The notes beneath the pieces were generated by a model, which had not been told where the DNA came from, made no database searches, and was given only the letters and a program-made list of their open reading frames with translations. This document shows, one piece after another, positions 1 through 8,182 of a stretch of 16,580 nt of DNA. Within the stretch, counting starts at the first letter, position 1, and each line of letters opens with the position of its first letter. This DNA is from Novosphingobium sp. (GTDB lineage Bacteria; Pseudomonadota; Alphaproteobacteria; Sphingomonadales; Sphingomonadaceae), in NCBI GenBank assembly GCA_028697875.1, contig JAQVEQ010000041.1:1-16580 (forward strand), given 5' to 3'. The position numbers and the translations under genes are program-made.

Positions 1-866
1 CCCGCGATCTTGAGCGCGGTGCACATCTTGTCGCTCATCGAACCGAAGTCGCGCAGCATGTCCAGCGTGATCGGCTTCTCGGAGAACTTACGAATCGAGA
101 TCGCCGTGCCGCGCAGGCTGAGCGGCGGGACGATCACGTTGACGCGGCTGCCGTCCTTCAGGCGGGCGTCGGCCAGCGGCGTGGTCTGGTCGACGCGGCG
201 GCCGACCTGGTTCACGATGCGCTGGGCGATCTGGAACAGGTGGGATTCGTCGCGGAACTTGATCGTGGCGAGCTGGAGCTTGCCCTTCTTTTCGATGTAG
301 GTCTGGTTGGGGCCGTTGACCATGATGTCGGTCACGTCCGGGTCGGTCAGCAGTTCCTCGAGCGGACCGAAGCCGAGCAGCTCGTCGACCAGCACCTTTT
401 CCAGCGCGAACTGTTCGCGGCGGTTGAGAGTGATCTTCAGCTCGGCCAGCACTTCGAGGATGATCGGCCGGAATTCTTCCGACAGCTCTTCCTTGGTCAG
501 AGTCGCCGCCGCTTCGGGATCGACGCGTTCGAGCAGGCGCGGAAGCACCTGTTCCTTGATCTTGTGGACGCTGGCTTCGAATCCTTCGACGGCCGCTTCG
601 CCCGACACCACGTTGTTGGCGCGTTCGGCCAGACGGCTCATCGCGTCGGCCTTCGTATGGTGGGCGGCTTCGGGCATTCCGGCCGGAATCCCGTTGGACG
701 GGCCGCCACCGGGCAGGGGCGGGAACTGGTCGCCGCCCGGCGGGGGGGCGCGGCGATCGTCGGACACGGGGGCGCCACCGCCCTTCATCGGACGCGCAAC
801 GCCGAATGTCGGCCTCGCTCCCGGGCCCATGCCTCCAACGCCCGTTCTGCGTCCGAATGCGCTCAT
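1..866 (-). CDS. cpaF: CpaF/TadA-family pilus assembly ATPase, N-terminal part (cut by left window edge)
   Basis: Cytoplasmic secretion ATPase that powers assembly of Flp/Tad adhesion pili. 288 codons are present from the ATG at 866. Residues 1-70 are a Gly/Pro-rich, probably disordered leader. From about residue 95 the CpaF N-terminal domain follows, with LLGFGPLEELLTDPDVTDIM (163-182) and NGPNQTYIEKKG. Then come QVGRRVDQTTPLADARLKDG (220-239), VNVIVPPLSLRGTAISIRKF and DFGSMSDKMCTALKIA at the cut end. These are family-typical blocks just before the Walker A loop, which lies outside the window. The stretch GGGGGTAAGGA precedes the ATG and could act as ribosome binding site. The gene is divergent from the EamA transporter; other tad/cpa genes are expected to the left. 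The family call is firm; the exact start is less so, since the leader is low-complexity. Confidence 0.93.
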   Translation of the reverse strand, partial: MSAFGRRTGVGGMGPGARPTFGVARPMKGGGAPVSDDRRAPPPGGDQFPPLPGGGPSNGIPAGMPEAAHHTKADAMSRLAERANNVVSGEAAVEGFEASVHKIKEQVLPRLLERVDPEAAATLTKEELSEEFRPIILEVLAELKITLNRREQFALEKVLVDELLGFGPLEELLTDPDVTDIMVNGPNQTYIEKKGKLQLATIKFRDESHLFQIAQRIVNQVGRRVDQTTPLADARLKDGSRVNVIVPPLSLRGTAISIRKFSEKPITLDMLRDFGSMSDKMCTALKIA

Positions 867-927
867 TCCTTACCCCCGTACAACGCGGATTGGACCGGCC
901 GGAGCCGGTGCTGTTTGCCCGTTGTTA

Positions 928-948
928 ATTATAAAGTTTTGAGAACTT
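928..948 (-). promoter_or_regulatory. Likely cpaF promoter -10 element with adjoining palindrome
   Basis: On the minus strand positions 933-928 read TATAAT, a perfect -10 hexamer, about 60 bases upstream of the cpaF ATG. The matching -35 position (about 951-957, GCGTTA or CGCGTT) is poor. Immediately upstream of the -10 lies the palindrome AAGTT-N5-AACTT (934-948), placed where an operator or activator site could sit. The remainder of the 867-1106 gap shows nothing else recognisable apart from the transporter's ribosome binding site. Confidence 0.4.
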
Positions 949-1106
949 CCTAACGCGACCGGCAACGCAGGCGATTTGCCGCAATTCCGGGCCGGGCTTT
1001 CCGCTCCCCCGGCGACGAACGAATTTTGCACTGCAACACGCGCAAGTGGCTGGCGAAGCAAGGGCTCCGCGCCTAAAGGGAGCGCGATTTCGGCAGGAGT
1101 GATGCA

Positions 1107-2006
1107 TTGCACAAAGGAGAACGGGCCGGCCTGATCTATGGAGGGCTCGGCTTTGCGATGTTCCCGATCGGCGATGCCATGGTGAAGACCATGGCGGGCC
1201 AATGGGCGCCCACCGCCATCGCCGAAATGCGCTACGTTATCGCGGCCCTGGGGCTCGGCGCGATCCTTGCCATTCGCGAAGGGCGGCAGGGCTTCCGCTT
1301 CCCGCGGCCCGGTATCCAGTTGATGCGCGGCCTGGGGGTCGGTTGCGCCGCCCCGGCGTTCTTCGGCGCGCTGATGCTGATGCCGATGGCGGAAGCGACC
1401 GCGATCACCTTTACCCAGCCGATGCTGACCGGGCTGCTGGCTGCCCTCTTGCTGAAGGAGCCGGCGCGGCGCGAAACCTGGGTCGCCACGCTGATGGCCT
1501 TTGCCGGGGTGCTGGTCATCCTGCGGCCAAGCTTCGCGGAGGCGGGCTGGGCGGCGCTGTTGCCGCTCTCGACCGCCTTCGGGATGAGCCTGACCATGAT
1601 CGGCAACCGTATTTCCGCCCATCTCGCCAGTCCGCTCGCCATGCAGCTGGCGATTACCGTGGTCGCGAGCATCGTGATTGCCGTGTTCGCGGTGCTCGGC
1701 CATGCCAGCGGGATCGCGGCGCTCCACATCGGCATGCCGCCGGCGATCGTGCTGGCGAAATGCCTGTTCGTCGCCGCGGTGCTGACCACGGGGCACTGGC
1801 TGGTCTTCCTGGGCACGACCCGCGCGGGCGCGGGGACGGTTGCGCCCATGACCTATATGCAATTGCTCGGCGCTACCGCCATGGGCTGGATCGTGTTCGG
1901 CGACCGGCCGGACGCCGTCGCCCTGCTGGGCGCGGCGATGATCGTCGCGGCCGGCCTCTACATGTGGTGGAAAGGCCGCGTCAGGGAAGCGGCGGAACTG
2001 CCCTGA
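1107..2006 (+). CDS. EamA/DMT-superfamily inner-membrane transporter
   Basis: A 299-residue polytopic inner-membrane protein of the drug/metabolite transporter superfamily (RhaT/EamA type). These exporters usually have ten helices in two homologous halves. Seen here: repeated hydrophobic helices; the first-half signature AEATAITFTQPMLTGLLAAL with LLLKEPARRETW after it; and the second-half counterpart APMTYMQLLGATAMGWIVFG followed by DRPDAVALLGAAMIVAAG. The start is a TTG at 1107, chosen because AGGAG (1095-1099) stands seven bases before it. The nearby ATG at 1102 is out of frame, and the next in-frame ATG (residue 18) would cut the first helix. The substrate cannot be predicted. It ends five bases from the stop of the convergent glycan gene run. 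The family is clear. Confidence 0.88.
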   Translation: MHKGERAGLIYGGLGFAMFPIGDAMVKTMAGQWAPTAIAEMRYVIAALGLGAILAIREGRQGFRFPRPGIQLMRGLGVGCAAPAFFGALMLMPMAEATAITFTQPMLTGLLAALLLKEPARRETWVATLMAFAGVLVILRPSFAEAGWAALLPLSTAFGMSLTMIGNRISAHLASPLAMQLAITVVASIVIAVFAVLGHASGIAALHIGMPPAIVLAKCLFVAAVLTTGHWLVFLGTTRAGAGTVAPMTYMQLLGATAMGWIVFGDRPDAVALLGAAMIVAAGLYMWWKGRVREAAELP

Positions 2007-2011
2007 GCGCG

Positions 2012-3430
2012 TTACCGTAATTTTCGTAGCGGGTGCTTGTCGGGCACGCAGTCGGATAGGTTAACAGTTTTTTCGGCCGCGCCGGGGCCTACGACGTGGA
2101 GATAGTACGAAAGTCCATCGTACCCCGCTGGGATTGTCGCTAACGGGGCGAGCACATCTAGCGGCACGGTTGTGATTTTCATGTCGCTGACAAGGTAGGA
2201 ACGGCCATGTCGTTCGATTTCGTTTCGCAGATGGTCGGTCAGGCGTTCGGGATCGAGCAATGTCGTGCGGTGGTCCCAGCGGACGAAATCAAGCATGCAA
2301 TGTTGCTCGATCTGCTCAAAGCGCATGCCCGATTGCGCGGCGAGGCCGGAAACCCGCCAGTCGGGGAAAATCATCCAGTGCTTGTCTTCCAATCCCTGCC
2401 GCCGAATTTCGGCAATGGCGAGATGGGCCGTGTCAAATGGCTTGGTGAAGGCGATTGTCGCTGTGGCAATGCCCGAGATGGCCGCTACCGCCAGCCACAG
2501 GCGAAAGGCGGCACTGGGGGCGAGCCCCTTTTCACGTGCGTGCCAAGTCAGCAGGATCAGCAATAGCGCGATCAGCATCAGGTGACGCAGGCCAAGCGGA
2601 TAGACTGCCACGCTGAAGGCGAGGGTCAGGCCGATGAACCCGAACAGCATCAGGCGATGAAAAGGCTCGCCGCGCATGTCCACCCAGCAGAGGGCGAGAA
2701 AGCCGATCCACGCAACACCTGCGATCGGTTGAACAGGGCTGTTCCATTGCGGTGCGACACCGCCCTGAAACGGGATCAGGAGGCCGCTCATTTGCTGTAG
2801 CCACAGGGCCGATCCAGCCACGATGCCGCGCGGCACGAGGGCTGATACCGTGTCCGGCGCTGGCCACACCGACCACACGGCGAGAGCACTCGAAACGAGC
2901 CACACGGCAACACCGGGCCACCACAAGGCCTTTTCGCGCGACTTGAGCAGCAGGAAAATGCCGGAGATCGCACCAAACAGGAAATCGCATAGGGGCAACA
3001 GAGCGATCGCCAGCCAGACCCAGCGCTTGCGCCACACGGCCATGGCGAACAGCAGCAGCATCGTGCCCAGCGTTGTGCTGCGCGAGATAGTGAGGAAATC
3101 GAACAGTACGAATTCGCTCAGCGCGATCAGCAGCCGTTCCATGCGGGTGAAAGGGCCGGCGAAAAGGATCAGGCATTGGGCGGGAATGGCCAGCAGCAAT
3201 GCGGCAAGCCAGAGCGTGTCGAGCGGCTCGACAACATGGGCAAGGCCGCGCAGGAGCATGTACCACAGCGGCGGATGCCCCTCGTAATGGAGCCAGTCGA
3301 GCAGTGTGGCGAATTTGGGCGCTTGGACGGCAAGTTGCACGGCTTGGTATTCGTCCGGCCAAGGCCAGTGGCCAAGGATCAGCGCAGTCTGCAGGAAAAG
3401 GATGAGGGCGCAGGCGGTCCACCATGCCAC
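2012..3430 (-). CDS. GT-C-like polytopic membrane glycosyltransferase, last gene of the glycan run
   Basis: Integral membrane protein with about ten hydrophobic segments and a soluble C-terminal region of roughly 130 residues. The pattern after the first helix, HWPWPDEYQA (acidic pair D26/E27), then YEGHPPLWYMLL (49-60), is typical of GT39/ArnT-like GT-C enzymes. These transfer sugars from polyprenyl-phosphate donors on the outer face of the inner membrane, with catalytic acidic residues in the first external loop. The GTG at 3430 is the only ordinary start in this frame but has no ribosome binding site. The frame stays open upstream to a TGA at 3545-3547, and a perfect AGGAGG (3508-3513) precedes an in-frame ATA at 3502. 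The true protein may therefore be 24 residues longer. It could also be a membrane protein of unknown function that only resembles GT-C. Confidence 0.72.
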   Translation of the reverse strand: MAWWTACALILFLQTALILGHWPWPDEYQAVQLAVQAPKFATLLDWLHYEGHPPLWYMLLRGLAHVVEPLDTLWLAALLLAIPAQCLILFAGPFTRMERLLIALSEFVLFDFLTISRSTTLGTMLLLFAMAVWRKRWVWLAIALLPLCDFLFGAISGIFLLLKSREKALWWPGVAVWLVSSALAVWSVWPAPDTVSALVPRGIVAGSALWLQQMSGLLIPFQGGVAPQWNSPVQPIAGVAWIGFLALCWVDMRGEPFHRLMLFGFIGLTLAFSVAVYPLGLRHLMLIALLLILLTWHAREKGLAPSAAFRLWLAVAAISGIATATIAFTKPFDTAHLAIAEIRRQGLEDKHWMIFPDWRVSGLAAQSGMRFEQIEQHCMLDFVRWDHRTTLLDPERLTDHLRNEIERHGRSYLVSDMKITTVPLDVLAPLATIPAGYDGLSYYLHVVGPGAAEKTVNLSDCVPDKHPLRKLR

Positions 3431-3507
3431 GGCGCGCGCGAGCAGGCGGTCGCCCGCGCGAAATGTGGCGTTGACCTCATCTAGAATGCGCGCAGTTAAT
3501 ATTGGCG

Positions 3508-3513
3508 CCTCCT
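3508..3513 (-). promoter_or_regulatory. Consensus Shine-Dalgarno AGGAGG without a standard start codon
   Basis: Minus-strand AGGAGG is followed by CGCCA and then ATA (3502-3500), in frame with the GT-C-like gene 24 codons ahead of its GTG. No ATG, GTG or TTG lies within normal distance. It may drive initiation at ATA, mark a mutated start codon, or be coincidental. The rest of the 3431-3577 gap holds only very short peptides, such as an eight-residue frame beginning at an ATG after GGGGGCA. Confidence 0.5.
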
Positions 3514-3577
3514 GCTCGCGCTGTGCTCCGTCACATTCTTCTCGTCATTCCTCGGTGAAATGGCCAAACATTGCCCC

Positions 3578-4747
3578 CTATCGTGCCGGCTCTGGGCATG
3601 ATCCATCGAGGATGACGGCTGCGAAGCTATCCCATTCCCGGCCGTCATCGTGAACCGGTGCGGCGGCGGCCATCGCTTCGGTGCGGTCGCGTGTGACCGT
3701 GGCTGCCAGCAGCTCGGCAAGGGCGTCCGTGTCGCATGCGGGGAATAGCCAGCCATTCCGGCCGTTGTCGATGTGTTCGGAAAACCCCGGCAGGTCGCTG
3801 GCGATGAGCGGCCGGCGATAATGGCGGGCGAGTGCGAGCACTCCGGACCCGGTCACGGTGCGGTAAGGCGCGAGCACGGCATCGGATCGCGCGAAGAGCT
3901 CCGCCGTGGTTTCGTCGGAGACATAGTAGGGCAGGAATTCGACCTGTTCGGCTATGCCGCCATCCTCCGCGAGCTTCCTCAAGCTGGCAAGATCCTGCCA
4001 CGCTTCTCCCGCGACGGTAAGGCGGATGTCGCGCCGCCCCGATTTGGCCAAGGCTTCAATGGCGATGTCTACGCCCTTGTATGGCCTCACCAGGCCGAAA
4101 CAGAGCAGCTCCAGCGCATATTCGCGCGCCATCGTGCCGTTCGCTTCGGGGTAGTCGGAATAAGGCGGATGGGGGCAGATATCGATCGGTCGTGCTCCGA
4201 CGACGGTCTGGAGGCGTTTTGCAAGCGCATCGCCATGGGTGACGTAACGGTCCGCCTGACGCAGTTGCCAATCGCTCAAGGCAGACTTCCAGCGTGCGCC
4301 ATCGTGATCGCTGACATTGTGCACGACCATCGTGACTGGAATGCCGAGCTGGCGCAGTTTGCGGGCAATGAAGCCGAGTGCGGGGGCAACGAAGAACGTC
4401 CAGGCCGGGATCACGACGAGCGCGGGGTGCCGGGCGGCAATGCGCCGCACCGCATGGCGCCAGGTCACCGGGTTGATGCTGTCGATCGCGTAATGGACGG
4501 GAATATCCGATGGGACGGTGGCGTTTGGGTCCCGGTCATCGGTGCCCGGGTAGAGGAGCCTGGGATAAAGCCTCGAAAAGCTTTCGACATGGATCCGGAC
4601 GTCCTGCCGGCGTGCGAAGGCATTGGCCAATGCCGTGCTGTGCCGCGCAATGCCGCCGCGAAACGGGGCGACGGGAGCAATGAGGACAATCGCATTGCTC
4701 AAGAGGCTGTGCTCATGAGGCGGGAAATATGTGGTCGCAGCTCGCAT
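3578..4747 (-). CDS. GT4-family (GT-B fold) glycosyltransferase
   Basis: Cytoplasmic retaining glycosyltransferase of 389 residues, expected to move a sugar from a nucleotide donor to a lipid-linked or soluble acceptor. The N-terminal Rossmann half opens with IVLIAPVAPFRGGIARHS (20-37), the glycine loop usual in GT4 enzymes. The C-terminal half has CFGLVRPYKGVDIAIEAL (216-233, with R221 and K224 as expected phosphate contacts). It also has VTGSGVLALARHYRRPLIAS (298-317) followed by DLPGFSEH, the donor-binding region. The start is the ATG at 4747, preceded by GGAGAGG. A longer TTG frame from 4846 would overlap the upstream stop and adds a tail without family character. It follows the methyltransferase by 77 bases. 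Sugar and acceptor are unknown. Confidence 0.86.
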   Translation of the reverse strand: MRAATTYFPPHEHSLLSNAIVLIAPVAPFRGGIARHSTALANAFARRQDVRIHVESFSRLYPRLLYPGTDDRDPNATVPSDIPVHYAIDSINPVTWRHAVRRIAARHPALVVIPAWTFFVAPALGFIARKLRQLGIPVTMVVHNVSDHDGARWKSALSDWQLRQADRYVTHGDALAKRLQTVVGARPIDICPHPPYSDYPEANGTMAREYALELLCFGLVRPYKGVDIAIEALAKSGRRDIRLTVAGEAWQDLASLRKLAEDGGIAEQVEFLPYYVSDETTAELFARSDAVLAPYRTVTGSGVLALARHYRRPLIASDLPGFSEHIDNGRNGWLFPACDTDALAELLAATVTRDRTEAMAAAAPVHDDGREWDSFAAVILDGSCPEPAR

Positions 4748-4824
4748 TGAGTTTGGACCTCTCCGGCTTCGTTTGCTTGTAGCGTTTTTGGCGAGCTTGT
4801 GGGGCTTGAGCAAGATGATGGGCC

Positions 4825-5523
4825 TTAGGCTTGAGCCTCGATCCAAAGGCGTGCGCCCAGATATTTCCCAATTACCGGAAGATTGGAGAGAGGGTGAAGA
4901 AATTTCAAGAAGTTATAGTGTGGAATGACCTCCACCTTGATTGCGTCGCGCGCAAAACCGGCTTCTTCCAGCAGGTGCGCGGTCTGAGGACCGTTGCGTA
5001 CTGCAATATGCTCAGGAAATTGCGGGATGATTCCCACCTGTTTTGCCCGTTCGACGATGAAGTCTAGATTGGGTGTGTGCAGGTATAGTTTCCCGCCTGG
5101 GCGGATTGATGTCCGGATCGACGAATAGATTTCGATTGCCAAAGTATTATCAATGTGTTCCGAAAAATCCAGAGTTGCAGCGACATCGAACACTTGCGAA
5201 TTCTGGATGCAGTATTCTCGGATATCACGGCAGTGGAAACGGTAGTTGCGGCGGCCGGTCCGTTCTGCCCATTCATTTGCTGCATCAATGAAATCCTGGG
5301 AAAAGTCGATTCCATCATAGGAGCCGAAGTGATCCCCTATCGCCTGGAGCAACATTCCATTGCCGCAGGCAAAATCAGCCACGCGTGTGGTCTTGGTCAA
5401 TTCCATGCGTTTCACCAGGTTCTGCACCCGGTTCAGCGGTTTGGCGTTATAGCGTTTCACATAGTCGCCGCTGTGCAGCGCAAGGTTGTGATTTAGTACA
5501 TGGCTGGCTTTTTGAGTCATCAT
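4825..5523 (-). CDS. Class I SAM-dependent methyltransferase
   Basis: A soluble 232-residue Rossmann-fold methyltransferase. Motif I is VADFACGNGMLLQAI (48-62). An acidic residue after strand 2 lies in YDGIDFSQDF (69-78). HCRDI (97-101) is the adenine-side loop, LDFSEHID (118-125) matches motif IV, and RPGGKLYLHTPN (141-152) is the strand 5 region. It resembles methyltransferases that modify sugars or small molecules in polysaccharide clusters; the substrate is not predictable. The start is the ATG at 5523, three bases after the previous stop (TGA GAC ATG ATG); the second ATG at 5520 is equally possible. The A/T content is conspicuously high: 4861-4920 has 22 G/C of 60. The protein is rich in Asn, Lys and Ile compared with its neighbours, suggesting separate ancestry. 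Confidence 0.87.
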   Translation of the reverse strand: MMTQKASHVLNHNLALHSGDYVKRYNAKPLNRVQNLVKRMELTKTTRVADFACGNGMLLQAIGDHFGSYDGIDFSQDFIDAANEWAERTGRRNYRFHCRDIREYCIQNSQVFDVAATLDFSEHIDNTLAIEIYSSIRTSIRPGGKLYLHTPNLDFIVERAKQVGIIPQFPEHIAVRNGPQTAHLLEEAGFARDAIKVEVIPHYNFLKFLHPLSNLPVIGKYLGARLWIEAQA

Positions 5524-5526
5524 GTC

Positions 5527-6492
5527 TCAGATATCCATTGAGTCGCCGGAACTGACGCTGGGTGGGCCTTTGCGTTGTCCACGCTGACCTATTCGCGAGA
5601 GAAAGGCGACGATGGCGCACCCGGCAAGGCAGAGCAAACGATCGATCCCAACGGCGAGGAAGGCCGTTTCGGGTGGATAGGCGCTTGTAGTCGCTGCCAA
5701 AGCAGCGAGCGTTTCACTTACTCCAAGACCTGCGGGTGCGATCGATGAAGCGGAACCGAGCAGCATGGCAAAGGTGAACGGCATTGCGTCCAGAAAGCCG
5801 ATCGTTGTGTGAAGCACTGCAAAGGCAAATTGCAGGCGCAACGCGGTAAGGAAGATACCCAAGGCGCGATGAGCGAGAGTCTGCGTTGCGATTGCCGGGC
5901 TGGCGGTTCTCCACAGCCAAACATAGATAGCGGTGGCAATGACCGTCCCGGTCACGAGCAGTGGCAACGCGAAGTTCAAACCGGTGACGAACAGCGTTAA
6001 CCCGGCGCCGAACATGGCCAGCGATATCCACAGAATAGCCGTCAACAGAACGAGCGCGGAACTGCGGCGGAGGCCTCCGCCTGCATTCATCAAGGCTCCG
6101 GTGCGGACGATGGCTCCGCCGGGGAGCGGTAGTAGTTCGGCAAGATAGGCATAGGCAGACAAGGTCGTTGCCTTGCCCACCGGGATCGACACTCCGCAGC
6201 TTCGCGCCAGAAGGGTCAAGCCAATCCCGCCATAGATCAATGACGGTATCACCAGAAAGGCAAGCGCTGCCAACGCACGGGGCTCAAGGCTCGTGGGGGA
6301 TATACCGAGCCGCTCAAATGACAGGACTGCCCCGCCCAGAAAAAGCAATACGGCGCCGATCATCAAGGGGATACGAAAGGCGGTCAGCCGTTCACGCCAA
6401 TGGGCGATGGCGGCAGCCGCCCTTGGCAGCGCCTGCTCGTGCAGAAAGCCCCCATGACGATGGTGCGCTGGATTATCGATTGGCTTGTCCAT
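5527..6492 (-). CDS. Flippase-like / LPG-synthase transmembrane-domain protein (UPF0104-type)
   Basis: A 321-residue membrane protein with about eight helices and no soluble catalytic domain. It matches the lysylphosphatidylglycerol synthase transmembrane family, a group often found in glycan clusters and suspected of flipping or presenting lipid-linked intermediates. Family marks are LPLPGGAIVRTGALMNAGG (121-139) and SIAPAGLGVSE (250-260), the latter being the usual P-x-G-x-G-x-x-E element, here with Ala at the first glycine. A His-rich cytoplasmic N-terminus (PAHHRHGG) precedes the first helix. The start is the ATG at 6492, seven bases after the upstream stop, with GAGGCGGGG overlapping that stop as ribosome binding site. 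Its stop lies three bases before the methyltransferase start, so the two are surely cotranscribed. The exact function is open. Confidence 0.72.
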   Translation of the reverse strand: MDKPIDNPAHHRHGGFLHEQALPRAAAAIAHWRERLTAFRIPLMIGAVLLFLGGAVLSFERLGISPTSLEPRALAALAFLVIPSLIYGGIGLTLLARSCGVSIPVGKATTLSAYAYLAELLPLPGGAIVRTGALMNAGGGLRRSSALVLLTAILWISLAMFGAGLTLFVTGLNFALPLLVTGTVIATAIYVWLWRTASPAIATQTLAHRALGIFLTALRLQFAFAVLHTTIGFLDAMPFTFAMLLGSASSIAPAGLGVSETLAALAATTSAYPPETAFLAVGIDRLLCLAGCAIVAFLSRIGQRGQRKGPPSVSSGDSMDI

Positions 6493-6499
6493 CCCCGCC

Positions 6500-8182
6500 T
6501 CAATAATCCGTGAAGAAGCGGCCCTTGGGCCATTCGGCGGCCGGGCGCGGGAGGTGGTTACCCCAGCGTAGAACGGTTTCCTCGCTGCGCGCGCCGCCCA
6601 CGGCGTGCGGGCCGCGTGTCAGGGTTACGAGGCTTCCCGGTGTGTAGGGTTTGCCGTCGATCGCGACCGCGCCGCCTTCGACAGTGTAGGTCCCCGGCAC
6701 CATGACGGCGATCGTTTCCGGCTGGGAACCGGGTGCGATCCGCTTGCCGGCGACATAGGCCAGGCCCCAGTGCGGGATGTAGTTGGCGCGCAGGTTGGCG
6801 GCGTCTTCGGGCAGCAGGCGTTCGTCGTTGCCCGTGTCCTTGAACACGTTGAGGAGCGCATAGCTGTTGGCGATCAGCAGCGGCACCGGCTCTTTTTCCA
6901 TGACCTCGCTATAGGCGGGCCGCTTCGCACGCAGGTAGTTCTGCAGGCCCCAGCCGCTGGCGAAATGCGGGACGGCGCGCGGGTATTCGCTGAACATGCC
7001 GCTTTCGTCGATGTAGGTGACGGGCCGGGGGAAGATCTCGTGCAGGCCCTGCTGGATCGTTCGTTGACGCTCGACCATCGTCCTGTCCTCGATGTGGAAG
7101 AGAACGAAGGCGTTGACGAGCAGTACCAGGCTCACCGGGATAAGCCCGTAACGCTTGCGCAGGAAGTCGACCGCGGGCGCGGCCGCGACGATTACCGGCG
7201 GCAGGATGAAAACGAAGAAATAGGGATAGGCATTGCGGTAAAATACCACGGTGCACAGCGGGGCGAGCAGCGCGAGCAGGACGATGCGCCGTTCCCAGCC
7301 GCCATCGGTCTTCCAGACGAGAAACCCGGCCATTACGAGGATGATGGCGAGGAGCGGGGCGAACACGATCTGCCAGATCAGGGCCTTTTCCTGCGGGAAC
7401 CAGCCGGCCGAGAACATCCGGTCGACCGAGGATCGGCCGAGCATGGCCAGGTCGTGCAGGGGCCGCGCGATTCCGGTGGCCGGCAGCGACGGTCCCACGA
7501 GGAGGAGCGCGGCCATGCCCAGGACCGCAAGGGCGGCAAGGCCGGCGAGGATCCAGCGATGGAGGGGATTGCGCAGGCGGACCAGCGCGACCCCGAAAAA
7601 GGCGGGTGCGTAGAGCACGCTCTTGATCGTCGAGATCGAAGCCAGCGCGATCAGCAGGACGATTGCCGCCAGTTCGAGCGGGCGCAGTGGACGGCACAGG
7701 CCGATCCACAGGGCCACCATCAGCAGCGCGGCCGCGATCATGTCGGCGCGCAGGGCGAAAGCGTGCAGGAAGACGTATCCGCCGGTCGCATAGGCGAGGA
7801 CGCACAGGATCGCCGTTTTGCGGCTCGCGAAGTGGCGCGCCGTGGCGTAGATCGCGGCCAGCGCGACGAGTTCGAACGGCACGATCAGCGCGCGGATGAT
7901 CTGGATATGGGCGATGTTGTCGCCGGGGAGCGACGGTACCCAGGAATAGAGCCACACGAAGGGCGTTTGCAGCCACGGTACCGGCAGGCCCAGCAGGTGC
8001 TGGTGAATTTCGCTGAAGTGGAAGAACTCGTCCCAGTTCACGCTCTTCGCGAAGACCAGCTCGAACTGCATCAGCAGGACGAGCGCCAGCGCGGCGAGCG
8101 GCCAGGCGACGGACTGTGCGCCGGGCAGGCGGAAACCGCCAAGTCCGGCCGGAGCGGGACAGGCAGGGGCGGGAGCCGTCAC
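6500..8182 (-). CDS. GT-C integral membrane glycosyltransferase (GT39/ArnT-like) with C-terminal extracytoplasmic tail
   Basis: A 560-residue inner-membrane enzyme, expected to transfer a sugar from a polyprenyl-phosphate donor to an acceptor on the periplasmic face. After a Pro/Ala-rich N-terminus and one helix comes KSVNWDEFFHFSEIHQHL (46-63). This is the first external loop with the acidic pair D51/E52 expected for GT-C catalysis. About ten more helices run to roughly residue 370. The rest is a soluble tail ending in a small glycine-punctuated repeat-like segment, with GTYTVEGG, AIDGKPYTPG and LTRGPHAVGG. The start is a GTG at 8182 that overlaps the upstream TGA (GTGA), indicating translational coupling with the GT2 gene. 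That pairing supports a donor-maker plus donor-user relationship. The acceptor is unknown. Confidence 0.85.
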   Translation of the reverse strand: MTAPAPACPAPAGLGGFRLPGAQSVAWPLAALALVLLMQFELVFAKSVNWDEFFHFSEIHQHLLGLPVPWLQTPFVWLYSWVPSLPGDNIAHIQIIRALIVPFELVALAAIYATARHFASRKTAILCVLAYATGGYVFLHAFALRADMIAAALLMVALWIGLCRPLRPLELAAIVLLIALASISTIKSVLYAPAFFGVALVRLRNPLHRWILAGLAALAVLGMAALLLVGPSLPATGIARPLHDLAMLGRSSVDRMFSAGWFPQEKALIWQIVFAPLLAIILVMAGFLVWKTDGGWERRIVLLALLAPLCTVVFYRNAYPYFFVFILPPVIVAAAPAVDFLRKRYGLIPVSLVLLVNAFVLFHIEDRTMVERQRTIQQGLHEIFPRPVTYIDESGMFSEYPRAVPHFASGWGLQNYLRAKRPAYSEVMEKEPVPLLIANSYALLNVFKDTGNDERLLPEDAANLRANYIPHWGLAYVAGKRIAPGSQPETIAVMVPGTYTVEGGAVAIDGKPYTPGSLVTLTRGPHAVGGARSEETVLRWGNHLPRPAAEWPKGRFFTDY

